A DNA stretch of 64,000 bases. Origin: Kitasatospora sp. NBC_01287. GTDB lineage: Bacteria > Actinomycetota > Actinomycetes > Streptomycetales > Streptomycetaceae. Of the stretch, positions 24,304 to 34,246 are shown piece by piece (the stretch's first letter is position 1; each line of letters starts with the position of its first letter). The translations under genes were made by a program, and so were the position numbers. Location: NCBI RefSeq assembly GCF_026340565.1, contig NZ_JAPEPB010000002.1, positions 1-64,000 on the forward strand. Direction: 5' to 3'. The notes beneath the pieces were generated by a model. That model was not told where the DNA came from and did no database searches. It saw only the letters and a program-made list of their open reading frames with translations.

Positions 24304-26619
24304 GTGGCCTTCTCCTACCTGTCGCTGCAGTCCTTCGTCCGCCCTCCCAGGCTGCTGGTCCTCGCCCCCGAGAGCGAGGACTGGGTGGCGATGTCAGCGG
24401 CCGCGCTGGGCGCAGTCGGCAAGGTCTGGGGAGGCTGCGCGAGCGCTGTCGTCCCCGTCAGCGCCGCAAGCCATGCGGCCCTCGCGCCCTTCCTCGCCCG
24501 ATACCAGCCCGACCACATCCTGGAATACCAGCCCACGTGGACGACGGCTGACCTGATTCATCCAGGCATCCTGGAGCGGGAGTTGAGGGGACTCAACCTG
24601 GATGAGCCGAGCTTGTCCTTCAACAAGGAGTTGCTGGCACGCGAGACCTGGCACGGTCACGCCGATGGAGCAGCCCTGCAGGCGGCCGCGGAGCGGCTGC
24701 GGGCGACGCACGGCGGCAACAGCTTCGACCGTTCCCAGCCTTGGTTGTCCCAGCTCACTGACGATCCCGACGAGAGCGGCTTCACCGCCCTCAAGGACGT
24801 CACCCCGCAGCCGACCGGCGGCGTGTCGATCGGGCAGATCCGCACGCCTGCAGCCCTGTCCGCCGCAGCACGGCTCGGTGTCCTCCTCGCGGCGGCCGGC
24901 GACGAGGCGCAGGCTCCCGAGTCCGAGACGGACTGGCTCGCGCAGGTCGCCGGAACCCCGTGGAACCCCGACGACACAGCAAGCCCCTTCGATGCGGCCG
25001 CCGCGCTGTGCGCCCGAATCCACCGCGGCTACGACACGGACCGGTCAAGCGATCTCGTCGTGCTCGGCGAGCGGCCCGAGGACTTCGCGCTGGCCCAACT
25101 CGCTCGCCAGGTTTACGGAGCCACGCGCTGGCTGCCCGGGGGCGCGCTGGCCTGGCGTCATCTGCCCCTCTCCCAGCGCCCAGAGCCGGTCACCGTGGTC
25201 AGCGCATCCCTGTCGGAAGAGGAAATCCGCGCTCATCTGACCGACCGCTGGAACACCCGCGGCATCCGGATGCACGGCGAGGACACCATGCCGGTCACGA
25301 TCGTCTCCCCCAGCGAGCTCCGGCCGACCGGCCGCGACCAGGTCGCGCTACTCAACGCCTGGGACATGCCGCTGTCCCTCCCGATGGAGGAGACCTCGGA
25401 CGGATCCCTGGTCTCGGCCGTGCGGATGCCCATCCAGGTACCCGCCCCACTCGACGCGGCCCGGCACCGCTGGCAGGTGGGGATGATCTCCACCAGCCAC
25501 CCCGTCCCGCCCCTTTCCGACCTACTCGGCCCCAGCTTGGTCGCAGCCGGCGACGAGCGGGAGACTTTCGTGCGAGCCGCGGACGGCGGGATTACCTACG
25601 CCTCCAACCGGGTCGACTTCGTCCCGGCCGGTGCGTCGCTGGCTGGCTCCCTCGCCGGACCCAGACTCGTGTGGCCCTCGCTTGAGCGGATTCTGCGCCT
25701 CACCGCCGAGCCCGACGAGGTACGCCCCAGCCCCGCCGGGAAACGCGCCCGCGTCGCGAGGCGGCTGCTCGGGTCACGATCTGCCGTCGAAGCCCTGGCC
25801 GCACCAGCGCCGTGGGCGCTGCTGTCGCACTGGCTGCCCGGCCACAACCGCTCAGCCCTTCCAGCAGACAGTGCCTGGGAGCTCAAGTCCGGGGTGTTCC
25901 TGACGTGGGAAGCCATCGCCGCCGCCTCCGGCGACTGGGCCCAGGCAGAGCTACGGGCGCAGATCGACGCGTGGAGCGCCTGCGGGCTCCTGCGCCGCGG
26001 ACTCGTACTCGGCTGCCACGACTGCCCACGGGTCGAGTTCTACCCCATCGCCGAAGTGGCACAGCAATACACCTGCCGGCGCTGCGGCAGCAGCAACACG
26101 CTGGAGCAACCGCGGTGGAAGCCGGCCCGCAACGAGCCCACCTGGTTCTACGAACTGCACCCGGCGATCACCGAGTTGATCGCCAACGACGGCAACTACG
26201 ACCTGCTCGGCACCCAGTTCCTCCGTTCCAAGGCATGGGCCAGCGCCTGCCTGGTCACCGAGGAGTTCGAACTGGTCCAAAACGGCAAAGCCGTCGTGGA
26301 GTTCGACTTCGCCGCGGCGACCGTCGAGGGACTCTTCCTGGGCGAGTCCAAGAAGAACGACTACCTCGCCGACTCCGCGAAAGCGACCCTCACCGAACTC
26401 AACAAGCTCCTGAACGGATGCCGCACACTCGGCGCGACGCACCTGGTCCTGGCCACCCCCAAGAACGCCTGGAAGCAGGCGACCATCGACGCCATCGACA
26501 AGCAACTCCAAGGCGACGCAGCACACGGCGCCAGCAGCCCCCAAGTAGTCCTCCTGACAGGTCTGGGCACCGACCCGAAGATCCTGACCCTCGACGGCAA
26601 GCCGTTCACCATGGACTGA
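24304..26619 (+). CDS. Large protein with zinc ribbon and PD-(D/E)xK-like nuclease motif; family unknown
   Basis: 771 aa from the GTG at 24304. The frame is open upstream without a stop, and the residues before it (LPAFGTPVPRAWQDQ) look native, so the true start may lie near 24210-24250 on a rare codon, or the 5' end was lost to the adjacent insertion. About residues 569-595 form a zinc ribbon (LGCHDCPRVEF ... YTCRRCGSS). The C-terminal domain has VVEFDFAAATVEGLFLGESK, a D...ExK arrangement typical of restriction-like nucleases (about residues 665-685). The N-terminal 550 residues are unrecognised (LARYQPDHILEYQPTWTTAD). It lies in cargo position behind a Tn7-like core; a defence role is conceivable but is inference only. 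Confidence 0.7.
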   Translation: MAFSYLSLQSFVRPPRLLVLAPESEDWVAMSAAALGAVGKVWGGCASAVVPVSAASHAALAPFLARYQPDHILEYQPTWTTADLIHPGILERELRGLNLDEPSLSFNKELLARETWHGHADGAALQAAAERLRATHGGNSFDRSQPWLSQLTDDPDESGFTALKDVTPQPTGGVSIGQIRTPAALSAAARLGVLLAAAGDEAQAPESETDWLAQVAGTPWNPDDTASPFDAAAALCARIHRGYDTDRSSDLVVLGERPEDFALAQLARQVYGATRWLPGGALAWRHLPLSQRPEPVTVVSASLSEEEIRAHLTDRWNTRGIRMHGEDTMPVTIVSPSELRPTGRDQVALLNAWDMPLSLPMEETSDGSLVSAVRMPIQVPAPLDAARHRWQVGMISTSHPVPPLSDLLGPSLVAAGDERETFVRAADGGITYASNRVDFVPAGASLAGSLAGPRLVWPSLERILRLTAEPDEVRPSPAGKRARVARRLLGSRSAVEALAAPAPWALLSHWLPGHNRSALPADSAWELKSGVFLTWEAIAAASGDWAQAELRAQIDAWSACGLLRRGLVLGCHDCPRVEFYPIAEVAQQYTCRRCGSSNTLEQPRWKPARNEPTWFYELHPAITELIANDGNYDLLGTQFLRSKAWASACLVTEEFELVQNGKAVVEFDFAAATVEGLFLGESKKNDYLADSAKATLTELNKLLNGCRTLGATHLVLATPKNAWKQATIDAIDKQLQGDAAHGASSPQVVLLTGLGTDPKILTLDGKPFTMD

Positions 26620-26957
26620 ACCAGCCCTGATGACCACACAGGCCGAGTCGGCCGAACCAACGGCAGCCCGAGGACAAGCACACCAGCAGCCGACATGAGA
26701 AGGACTCCAGGTGATCGTCCTGCCGCATCAAGATCAACAGCGTTGAGGCGATACCATCCTCCATCTCTCGGTTTTCCCAACCGAACTGAACAGCAGTCCC
26801 AGATTCTGCAAAGCCACAGGCTGCAAGCCTTGAAGAGGCAATCACGGCAGCAAAACCGCAGGCCAGGCAGCCAAGATCTAAAGTCCCAGATCCTGCAAGT
26901 CCGATGGTCAACACATGATCAATTGCCAAGAGCTTTCAAAGCAGCCGGGACGGAGCA
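26620..26957. other. Intergenic, nothing recognised
   Basis: About 340 bp, less GC-rich than its surroundings. No credible gene, RNA or repeat was seen before the IS3 remnant. Confidence 0.4.
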
Positions 26958-27055
26958 CCCGAAAACGGCGTGGATCAACAACCCCGCCAAGCGCCGCGAG
27001 CCCGCACCACAAACCTCATAGCGTCACGACCGTCTCACTGGACTTGAAATCTTCC
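26958..27055 (+). mobile_element. IS3 3'-end fragment (copy 1)
   Basis: 98 bp matching the right ends of the IS3 copies at 28674-30188 and 47930-49444, including the last transposase codons (KTAWINNPAKRREPAPQTS) and the terminal sequence through TTGAAATCTTCC. Confidence 0.8.
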
Positions 27056-27057
27056 GG

Positions 27058-27270
27058 AGCCCCACGAACTGCCAACTCAGACTGGACGGGACACCCGAAC
27101 CGCTCTGGCAGATCACGCCAGTGCACCCCGGTCCGCACCCGGTGCAAAATCCCGTCGATCACCTGACGATGGTCACGCCACCGCCCACACCGACCATTGC
27201 TCACCGGCAGGAACGGCCGCAGCCGTTCCCACTCGGCATCCGACAGCCAACCACGCTGATTCCCACCCAT
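27058..27270 (-). pseudogene. IS5-type transposase N-terminal fragment
   Basis: About 70 residues beginning MGGNQRGWLSDAEWERLRPF and containing VIDGILHRVRTGVHWRDLPE, the N-terminal domain of an IS5-type transposase different from that of copy A. It is cut by the IS3 end fragment. Confidence 0.75.
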
Positions 27271-27863
27271 GACAAGAACAACGACCCGAAGAGCAGCCAG
27301 TCACATGATCGACCGGACAGCTCCTAGTTGGCGGGTGAGCGCTGTGCTTGGCGGATTGAGCATCGGTGATCGAGGGTGGCTGTGGTCGGGTGGCCGGGTC
27401 GCGTTGCCGTGACCCGGCCACGGAAACGGGAACCTCCGCCAATTACGTGGTGCTCGCATCGGGTGGGTCGGCACGCCGAAGACTGCCGTCCCCACTTCAC
27501 TACGGTGATCAACCGCGTCAATGCCTGCGCCGGGCGCGGCGCCGTCCGCTCGATTGAGGTCCTGGCCACTGCCGACCCGGTGAGCGCCTCCGCGGACCGG
27601 GTCGGACCTACCGGCACAGCGGCCGTGGTGTCGGCGGGCGACGGGATCGAACGCCGGTCCTGGCATCCGGGGCAGGTGCTGTGCTGTGCCTGCAATCCTC
27701 CGCGCCGTCGAGGGTGGGTCCGGGCGACGGCTCGCAGTCCGTTGCCGTCCTGCCGCGCCAGCCCCTTAGGGTGATCTTCCCGGTTTGGCCGACCATACGG
27801 CTTATGTGCCGGTACGGTGTTCGTGCCAGGCAAGATCCTCAACTGCCGGAAGCGGAGAGTCAC
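27271..27863. other. Intergenic with one strong hairpin
   Basis: About 590 bp without a convincing gene. A hairpin with perfect 11-bp arms (GTGGCCGGGTC at 27390-27400, complement at 27411-27421) is the only structure seen. It could be a terminator or an insertion-sequence relic. Confidence 0.4.
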
Positions 27864-28211
27864 ATGTCCAACTGGACCAACAGCGGTACTTCCTCTGACA
27901 GCTTCTCCGTCAGCAGCGTCAACTACACCCCGGACCCGCCGGTCAAGGGTCAAGACTTCACAGTGACACTGACCGGGACGCTCGCCGCCCCCATCACCGG
28001 CGGCACGATCACGACCACCCTGAAGTACGGGATCATCACAGTCGCAAAGCAATCGGCCCCTCTGGACGCTGCCGCAGCCGGGCAGTACTCCCCGCAGACG
28101 GCGATCAGCCTCACCCAGGACATGCCCAGCGGCAACTACGCGGGGAACGTGTTGCTCGCCGACCAAGACAGTACCGAGATCGCCAGCGTCAACATCACCT
28201 TCCGCGTCTGA
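27864..28211 (+). CDS. ML (MD-2-related lipid-recognition) domain-like protein
   Basis: A 115-aa protein; ATG 27864 after GGAG. The sequence VSSVNYTPDPPVKGQDFTVT, LTGTLAAPITGGTITTTLKY and ALDQ/VLLADQDSTEIASVNITF-type strands match the beta-sandwich ML domain of NPC2/Der p 2 lipid-binding proteins. The usual Cys pairs are absent, and no signal peptide is visible, which is unusual for this mostly secreted family. The ligand is unknown. It stands alone between insertion-sequence remnants. Confidence 0.6.
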   Translation: MSNWTNSGTSSDSFSVSSVNYTPDPPVKGQDFTVTLTGTLAAPITGGTITTTLKYGIITVAKQSAPLDAAAAGQYSPQTAISLTQDMPSGNYAGNVLLADQDSTEIASVNITFRV

Positions 28212-28673
28212 CCCCTGCTGCCCCGCCTCCGCCCAGACCGGCGAGACATCGGCTGTCCGCAGATGCGCTAACCAGTAGGCCGCCCGGTTTGGCATCACCC
28301 GACCCGACCGGACCGGGCGGGCCCGGAGGATACCTGTGCCGGGCCACGGGAGTTGGAACTGCGGGGGCCCGGCGACCTGCGCCTCTGCGGGCTGCGGGCC
28401 ATCGCGGTTGGAACCGACGGGACATTCTTGTTGGCACCTGCGGCGATTTGCCACGCTTGTTGGCCCTGGTCTCGCGTCGCCCACCCGGGTCTGACCTGGC
28501 CAGGAAGCAACCGGCTGGGGTCGACCTCGTCGCGTAGCTGACGGTGGTTCCAGTCCTCGTGGCCAGGTTCCAACTACAGCGGCTCGGCTCAAGCGCGACA
28601 CGCGCGCTTCCCTGTCGGTGACAACAAACCTGTCCAGGTGACAACTAACGTGTCCCGGCACAACGCCGCAGCC
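28212..28673. other. Intergenic with tandem repeat
   Basis: About 460 bp with no clear gene. Near its end are two imperfect 19-bp repeats, GGTGACAACAAACCTGTCC (28618-28636) and GGTGACAACTAACGTGTCC (28638-28656). Repeats like these occur at the ends of IS21-type elements. A related motif is at about 40374. Confidence 0.4.
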
Positions 28674-28707
28674 GGAAGATTTCAAGTCCAGTGAGACGGT
28701 CGTGACG

Positions 28708-29949
28708 CTATGAGGTTTGTGGTGCGGGCTCGCGGCGCTTGGCGGGGTTGTTGATCCACGCCGTTTTCGGGATCTCGGGTGGTCCGGGGCGGCGGCCGAA
28801 GCGTTCGGGGTGCCGCGCGTAGGCTTCGGCGAGGGTGATGGCCCGCTGGTCACGGACCTGGTCGGCGGTGCCGAAGTGGACGCTGGCGGGCGTGTGGTAG
28901 CCGATGCCCGAGTGTCTGTGCTCGTGGTTGTAGTACGAGATGAAGGCGTCGAACCATTCCCGGGCGTGGGCCAGGGAGTGGAACCGCTCGGGGTAGTCGG
29001 CCATGTACTTGGTGGTCTTGAACTGGGCCTCGCTGTACGGGTTGTCGTTGGAGACCTTGGGGCGCGAGTGACTTCGGGTGACGCCGAGGTCGATCAGCAG
29101 CTGGGAGACCTTCTTGGAGGTCATCGAGGTGCCGCGGTCGGCGTGCACGGTCTCGGGGACGATGCCGTTGCGCGCGATGGTCTCGCGGATCAACTCCTCG
29201 GCCCGCTACGCGGATTCGGCCGCCTCGACGGTGTGGCCGACGATGTAGCGGCTGAAGATGTCGATGATCACGTAGGCGTGGTACCAGATGCCCTTGCTGG
29301 GGCCGGCCGCTTTGGTGATGTCCCAGGTGAAGACCTGGGAGGGGCCGTCGGCGACCAGTTCGGGCACCGTCTTGGCCGGGTGGGTGGCCTGGCGGCGGCG
29401 CTCACCGGACTGCCCCCGCTCACGCAGGATCCGGTACATCGTGGAGACCGAGCAGTGGTAGCGGCCGGTGTCCAGCTCGCGGGCCCAGATCTGCGCGGGC
29501 GGCAGTTCGGCGTACTCGGGGCTGTTCATCAACTTCATTACCGTGGTGCGCTCTTCGGCTGTCAGGGCCGATGGCTGGACCTGCGGGGAACTGGGCTTGC
29601 GTGCGGGCGTCGGCTTCAGGCTGCGGTAGTGGGTGGCCCGGGAGCGGCCGGTCAGCCGGCACGCGGCTGTGACGCCCAACTCGTGTTCGACGGCGGCGAA
29701 CGCCTCGTCCACGACCGGGTCGGCGGTGTGCCTCGGTCCGCGCTCTCGGAGATCATTTCCAAGAGCGCCGACGCTTTTCCCAGGACCTCCAACGCGGCCT
29801 TGTTCCGGGCGAGTTCCTTCTCCAGCCGTTCCACCTGGCGGCGCAGCCTCTCGTTCTCGACCTCGGCGGCGGACTTCTTCGGGCGGGCCGGGCTCGTGCG
29901 GTGGTCGACCAGGTTCTCCAGGGCCCCGGCGTCGCGCGCGGCCCGCCAT
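28708..29949 (-). pseudogene. IS3 transposase OrfB with in-frame nonsense mutation
   Basis: Two blocks in one frame. The upper block (to 29206) holds the HTH-21-like region and the first catalytic Asp (FTWDITKAA). The lower block (28708-29193) holds VHADRGTSMTSKKVSQLLID (second Asp) and NDNPYSEAQFKTTKY (Glu). They are separated by a TAG near 29205, where copy 3 has GAG in ESAERAEE. Translation would normally start by -1 frameshift from orfA at about 29780. The rve core is split, so transposase should be inactive unless supplied in trans. Confidence 0.85.
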
Positions 29950-30116
29950 TCGGTGACGTGCGAGTGGTACAGGCGCTCGCGGCGCAGGACCGCACCCTTC
30001 TCACCCTCGGGCGCGGCGTCGTACTCGGCCACGATCCGCAGCTTGTACTCGGGACTGAACGTGCGGCGCTTCGGCCGGGGAGCCGGGTCGGCAGTGGACG
30101 CATTGGTGCTGGTCAT
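29652..30116 (-). CDS. IS3 OrfA
   Basis: A 154-aa frame beginning MTSTNASTADPAPRPKRRTF, with the HTH (FSPEYKLRIVAEYDA) and leucine-zipper-like helix (EVENERLRRQVERLEKELAR) of IS3 OrfA. Compared with copy 3 it has lost the stop after SESAD and reads about 27 residues further. A slippery GGGAAAA is conserved at the frameshift site. Confidence 0.8.
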   Translation of the reverse strand: MTSTNASTADPAPRPKRRTFSPEYKLRIVAEYDAAPEGEKGAVLRRERLYHSHVTEWRAARDAGALENLVDHRTSPARPKKSAAEVENERLRRQVERLEKELARNKAALEVLGKASALLEMISESADRGTPPTRSWTRRSPPSNTSWASQPRAG

Positions 30117-30329
30117 CAGGGGTGGAACTCCTACCCGGGCCCTCTAAGGCTAACCCGACAAAGCGGGACGTCTCACCCAAGGCTGACACAGAGGGTCGCG
30201 CCGGCGCGGCGGGCGAGCAGGGAACAGAGTGCCCGGGCGCGCTCCGGAACAGAGGGGTCGGCGAGGAGTCGCTGAAGTTGTTCGGCGGGACGCTCGGCGA
30301 TGGACACGGGCCTCCAGAGATCGGGCCCG

Positions 30330-31406
30330 CTATTCGGCCGGCTTCCAGGGGCGGGCGAACTCGTGCAGCGCCGTCACCGCGGCCGGGGCGAGCGCGTGCT
30401 CGTTGACCGGCGTGCCGGCCGGGTGCAGGAAGTGGTCCACACCGTCCAGGGTGCGCAGGCCCGGGCCGCTCGTGTGCGCCCGGGCGAGGGCGCCGAGCAG
30501 CGGCGGCACGGTCGGGCAGGGCACGTTGGTGTCCGCGGTGCCGCAGGTGACGGTGACCCGGGTGCCGGGCCGGACCTGCCGGGCGAGGTCCGGCGGGTAG
30601 ACGGCATCGTCGCTGCGGACGAAGCGGGCGTTGTTCGGGCCGAAGAGCGCGTTCAGCAGCTCGGCGATCGGCGGCAGCAAGGTACTGGTGCCGGCGGGGC
30701 GGCCGGCCCGGAAGTCCGCGACGGCGGCGGCGACACCCGCCTTGTTCGCCCGGGCCGTCTCCTCGGTGACCTGCCCGGCCGCGACCGCCTGGTCGAGCTG
30801 AGCGTCGAGCTGAGCGGCCAGGAGGTCCAGCAGGCGATCGTCCTGTGGGGCCAGCAGCGCCAGGCCGGCGGGCGTGGGCCGGACCGTACGGGCGACGAGC
30901 AGGGCCTGCAGCCCGCCCTCGCTGTGGCCGACCACCAGCATCGCGTGCCGGTCGGCCTCCGGTTGGTCGCGAAGAGTGGCGTAGGCCGCGGCGGCCTGGC
31001 GGGTGAAGGCCTCCAGGTCGATCCGGCCGGGGTCGCCCTGGAAGGCGCCGGCGCCGGTGCGGCCGGTGAAGTACTTGTCGAAGCGCAGCGTCATCACGCC
31101 GTCGTCGCCGAGGGTGTCGGCGATCGCCGCCAGGGTGCCCGGGGTGAGCTGGGGCGGCTCGTCGCCGTTGCGGTCGGTCGGGCCGCTGCCGGGCAGGAGC
31201 AGGGCAGCGGCAAGGTGGTGTCCGGCCCGGTGGGCGGGGACGTGCAGGGTGCCGTAGGCGGTGGTGCCGTCCATCGTGAACTGCACCGCACGGTCCGCGG
31301 CGGGGACGAGTGCGGTCGGCGTGGCCGCGTTCGCCGCGGTCGTGCCCAGTCCCGTCACGGTGACTGCGGCCAGTGCGGCGGCGGTCGTCAAGGCGCTCCA
31401 GCGCAT
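30330..31406 (-). CDS. Secreted alpha/beta hydrolase
   Basis: A 358-aa protein with an N-terminal signal peptide (MRWSALTTAAALAAVTVTGL, cleavage after ANAA). The fold markers are LLLPGSGPTDRNGDEP (oxyanion region), VVGHSEGGLQALL (nucleophile Ser in GHSEG), CGTADTNVPC (acid) and DGVDHFLHPAG (His). It probably hydrolyses an ester or amide outside the cell; the substrate is unknown. It follows the DUF1648/DUF5808 gene in the same orientation with a gap of about 43 bp. Confidence 0.85.
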   Translation of the reverse strand: MRWSALTTAAALAAVTVTGLGTTAANAATPTALVPAADRAVQFTMDGTTAYGTLHVPAHRAGHHLAAALLLPGSGPTDRNGDEPPQLTPGTLAAIADTLGDDGVMTLRFDKYFTGRTGAGAFQGDPGRIDLEAFTRQAAAAYATLRDQPEADRHAMLVVGHSEGGLQALLVARTVRPTPAGLALLAPQDDRLLDLLAAQLDAQLDQAVAAGQVTEETARANKAGVAAAVADFRAGRPAGTSTLLPPIAELLNALFGPNNARFVRSDDAVYPPDLARQVRPGTRVTVTCGTADTNVPCPTVPPLLGALARAHTSGPGLRTLDGVDHFLHPAGTPVNEHALAPAAVTALHEFARPWKPAE

Positions 31407-31448
31407 CTGCTTCTCCTGTGAGGTGGGGTGAATGTGAGCTCGGGGAGC

Positions 31449-32593
31449 TCAGCGGACGATCAGTTGCAGGACGGTGAGGATGACGGCTGGCCCGACGAGC
31501 AGCAGCAGGCACCGCGGATTGCCGAAGTTGACGGTCCAGCCGATGCCGAACCGCTTGGCGACGAGGAGGGACGGGTCCTGCCGGTTGACGTAGAACAGCC
31601 CGCCGGCGCGCCAGTAGCGGTCATCGTCAGGGGCCACCACCCGCGGGTCCACCGGCTCTTCCGGCGCGCCGTCCGGCACCACTCACCGCCAGGCGGTGCC
31701 CGCCCCGCCCGGTGCGCAGCTCGACCGCGACGACCACGAGCAGGCCGGCCGCGACCGGCAGCAGCACGGGGCCGGGGGGAGAACGAAAGGTGACCGTGCC
31801 AGGTCTGCCAGGTCTGCCAGGTCTGCCAGGTCTGCCAGGCCGCGGCCAGGATGCCCAGGTTGACGCAGGCGCCCAGCAGCATCACCGAGCCCGTGGTCCG
31901 GGCGACGAATCGCCGGTGCCGCGCGGCGCCGGCCGCCGGCCGCGTCGGATCGAGCTGCGGGCGGGAACGGAGGACCAGCCAGGTCACCAGCAGGAGCAGC
32001 CCGGTGAGCGCGAGTTGGCTGAACACCGGTGTGAAGGCGGTGCCGATCGACTTGTCCGCCAGCCGGTCGGCCTGCCCGCGGGCGGCGTAGTGCATCGGCA
32101 GCCGGTCCGGCATCGACGGGTACTCCACCACCGCGAGTGCTGCGGAGAACACCGGGACGAGCAGCGCGGGCACGGCCCACCGCCAGGGGTAGCGCACCCG
32201 GTCGGTCCGCAGCGAGGTGTCCACGGCGACCACCTGACGCAGGCCGCCGTACCGGTCCCCGCGGTGCCCGGCCGCCAGGATCGCACGACGGGCGCGCAGG
32301 TACCCGACCACGGACACCACCGCGATCGCCGTCGACGCCGCTGCGAACAGCGGTGTGCTGGGGAACGCGAGGCAGCACACGAGCTCGGCCGCGAGCACCG
32401 CCCCGCCGACGCCGCCCACCCACCAGCGGTACGCACGCCGCTGCTCGGCGACCACGGGTGCGTCGGCGTGGGCGGGCGGGGTCCGCACCCCGAAGGGCAG
32501 GGTCGGCACCCCGAGGGGCAGGGTCGGCCCGGCGAGGGCGGGCATCAGCCACACCGTCAGCAGGACGACGAAGGGTATGACCAGATTCACCAC
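31449..32593 (-). pseudogene. DUF1648/DUF5808 membrane protein, two frameshifts
   Basis: From a GTG at 32593 the protein has several membrane helices (VVNLVIPFVVLLTVWLMPAL; FAAASTAIAVVSVVGYL) and the DUF1648 signature (YPSMPDRLPMHYAARGQADR). The frame then shifts twice. After a five-fold 9-bp repeat (about 31800-31845, encoding QTW repeats) the native helix GPVLLPVAAGLLVVVAVEL is found in a second frame. The DUF5808 domain (DDDRYWRAGGLFYVNRQDPS, FGIGWTVNFGNP) lies in a third. Such proteins accompany GntR/YtrA-type regulators. Repeat slippage or a sequencing error could cause the first shift. Confidence 0.75.
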
Positions 32594-32606
32594 AGCTGTC
32601 CGGACA

Positions 32607-33065
32607 TCATGCCGGCTCTCCTCGGCCTCTCTGTTCCACGTCGAGCTCTCCATCGCGCAACTCGCCGGCCCGCCCGCCGAGTCGGGCTCCGAAGGAGCCG
32701 ACGACCCGTCCGCACATCGCCGGCACGGCCGCCGCGTCCATCCCCTGCGCGGCCGCTTCGGCGAGCAGCATCCGCAGCTGGGACGACCACTCGTCCGCGA
32801 AGCCGGGAGGCGGCGGTCCGGAGAGCGGGTCCCGCCGCACCACGGCGCCGCTCTTGCGGTTCAGGCGCAGTAGTCCCTCCTGGCGCAACAGGTCGTAGGC
32901 CTTGTTGACGGTGTGGAAGTTGATGCCGAGGTCTCCGGCCAGTTGCCGGGTCGACGGCAGGGCGCTCCCCTCCACCAACTCGCCCACCGCGATGGCCGCC
33001 ACAACCTGGTCCCGGACCTGCTGGTAGATCGCGACGGCGCTGCTCGGGTCGATGCTCAGGATCAC
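32607..33065 (-). CDS. GntR-family (YtrA-type) transcriptional regulator
   Basis: A 152-aa protein. Residues 1-75 form the GntR winged helix (AIYQQVRDQVVAAIAVGELV, ALPSTRQLAGDLGINFHTVN, LLRLNRKSGAVV). The short C-terminal helical tail without a large effector domain is typical of YtrA-type repressors. Its start region contains a TATAGAACAGACC-like AT-rich tract (about 33095-33115) that may be its own operator. It is followed by the membrane-protein gene at 14 bp, so it probably controls that operon. Confidence 0.85.
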   Translation of the reverse strand: MILSIDPSSAVAIYQQVRDQVVAAIAVGELVEGSALPSTRQLAGDLGINFHTVNKAYDLLRQEGLLRLNRKSGAVVRRDPLSGPPPPGFADEWSSQLRMLLAEAAAQGMDAAAVPAMCGRVVGSFGARLGGRAGELRDGELDVEQRGRGEPA

Positions 33066-34246
33066 GCGTGGCCCCCTGGGGTCTATCTGCTCTATTACTT
33101 ATAGAACAGACCATCAGGTTCTCACAAGAAGTACCCGGTCCCCGGTTTCCGAGCGTCTGGGCTCAAGGCAGTCTCACCCGCGGGAGATGTCCGTGATGCG
33201 CCGCCTCAGGGCCGAGGGCTTCGATTCGGCAGGCGCCGAGGCGGTACTGCGCTGTCTGGCCCTGCGCGCATACGGCGGGCAGGGCGTGAGGCTACTGCTC
33301 CGGTGCCCGGACGGTCGTCCAGAGACACCAGCGGTGGCCTAGCTGGCGCGGTGGTGCCGTTGACGCGGAACGAGTTGGACGACCGCTTCTGCAGCCTCAC
33401 GAGCGACCCCATCCAGGACGGGCACACCCGCACCGGGGAAAGCATGCGCCCGTTGCGGCCAGACCAAGCGGCTCAACACCCGATGGCCCATCGGACCGGC
33501 CTGTATGGTCTGCTGCACCGCCGTGCTCCGGTCACCGGTCGAGTGCCCCCGCTGCGGCACGGTCCAGCCGCTGATCGCGCTGGACGGCGACGGCACCGGG
33601 GTCCGTGGCCCCTGCGTCGACTTCGCCGCCGACCGCACCTGCCGCCAGTGCGGCCGGGCCGGCACCAACCGGGCCCCGAGGCCGGCCGGACGGCGGCCAG
33701 GAGCGCAGCGGTGGGCAGCGAGCACGAGGCCGTCGGACCGGACCGCGAGCGGCCGACTGGCCATCAGGGCCACCATTCGAGGCGCAGAACGTCGACTCCA
33801 CAGGGCGGCCTGGCGGCCGCGAATGGGAGGTACGGCCTGCGGCCGACCTATGGATGGCCCGGGCCGGGGCCTGACGGCCCGGCAGTCGGTCCAGGAGCCG
33901 GGTCTGCGGCACCGGCTCGGCGGGTGGGGCAGGTGCTGACGAGCCGTCCGCGGGCCCTTGCTCCCCGGACGCCGGTTGGGCCGTAACCACCCCCGCACAG
34001 ACCGGGAGGTCTGCCGTTCAGCCTCCAGTGCTGGACACTCCGGTACCCGCCCCACCCACACACCACCCTAGAAGCCCCCACCGGCACTCCCCCACCAGCA
34101 GCCCGCACTACACCCCGGCCACTAGACCGGCACTCGACTGGGCGCGCGCCGTGTCCGCCGCCCGCGCGTCCCGCCAGTCACCGAGCACCAGCACCGCCCC
34201 CGGCGACAGCACCAGCAGCCCCTAGGCAGGTCGATAGGCTGACGGT
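33066..34246. other. 1.2-kb region with gene remnants
   Basis: No intact gene is convincing. On the plus strand about 33535-33690 encodes VECPRCGTVQPLIALDGDG followed by CVDFAADRTCRQCGRAG, a double zinc-knuckle fragment whose surroundings are degenerate, suggesting a decayed gene. The region around 33790-33910 contains short GC palindromes (for example GGCCTGCGGCC) like those in the subtelomere. Confidence 0.4.

Larger units (their letters stand above)
28674..30188 (-). mobile_element. IS3-family element, copy 2 (inactivated)
   Basis: 1515 bp, the same length as the copy at 47930-49444 and in the opposite orientation. One end reads GGAAGATTTCAAGTCCAGTG (28674) and the other is the complement of TGTCAGCCTTGGGTGAGACG, ending at 30188. 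The ends share the GTGAGACG core. It contains orfA and an orfB interrupted by a stop codon. Confidence 0.85.

Noticed and set aside
31800..31845. Five 9-bp repeats considered as a CRISPR-like or minisatellite feature
   Set aside because: Unit too short, no spacers, and it lies inside a coding frame as QTW repeats; treated as a slippage site.
33303..33986. Several overlapping frames of 140-230 codons
   Set aside because: No frame shows consistent coding character; only a short double zinc-knuckle segment was retained as a remnant.
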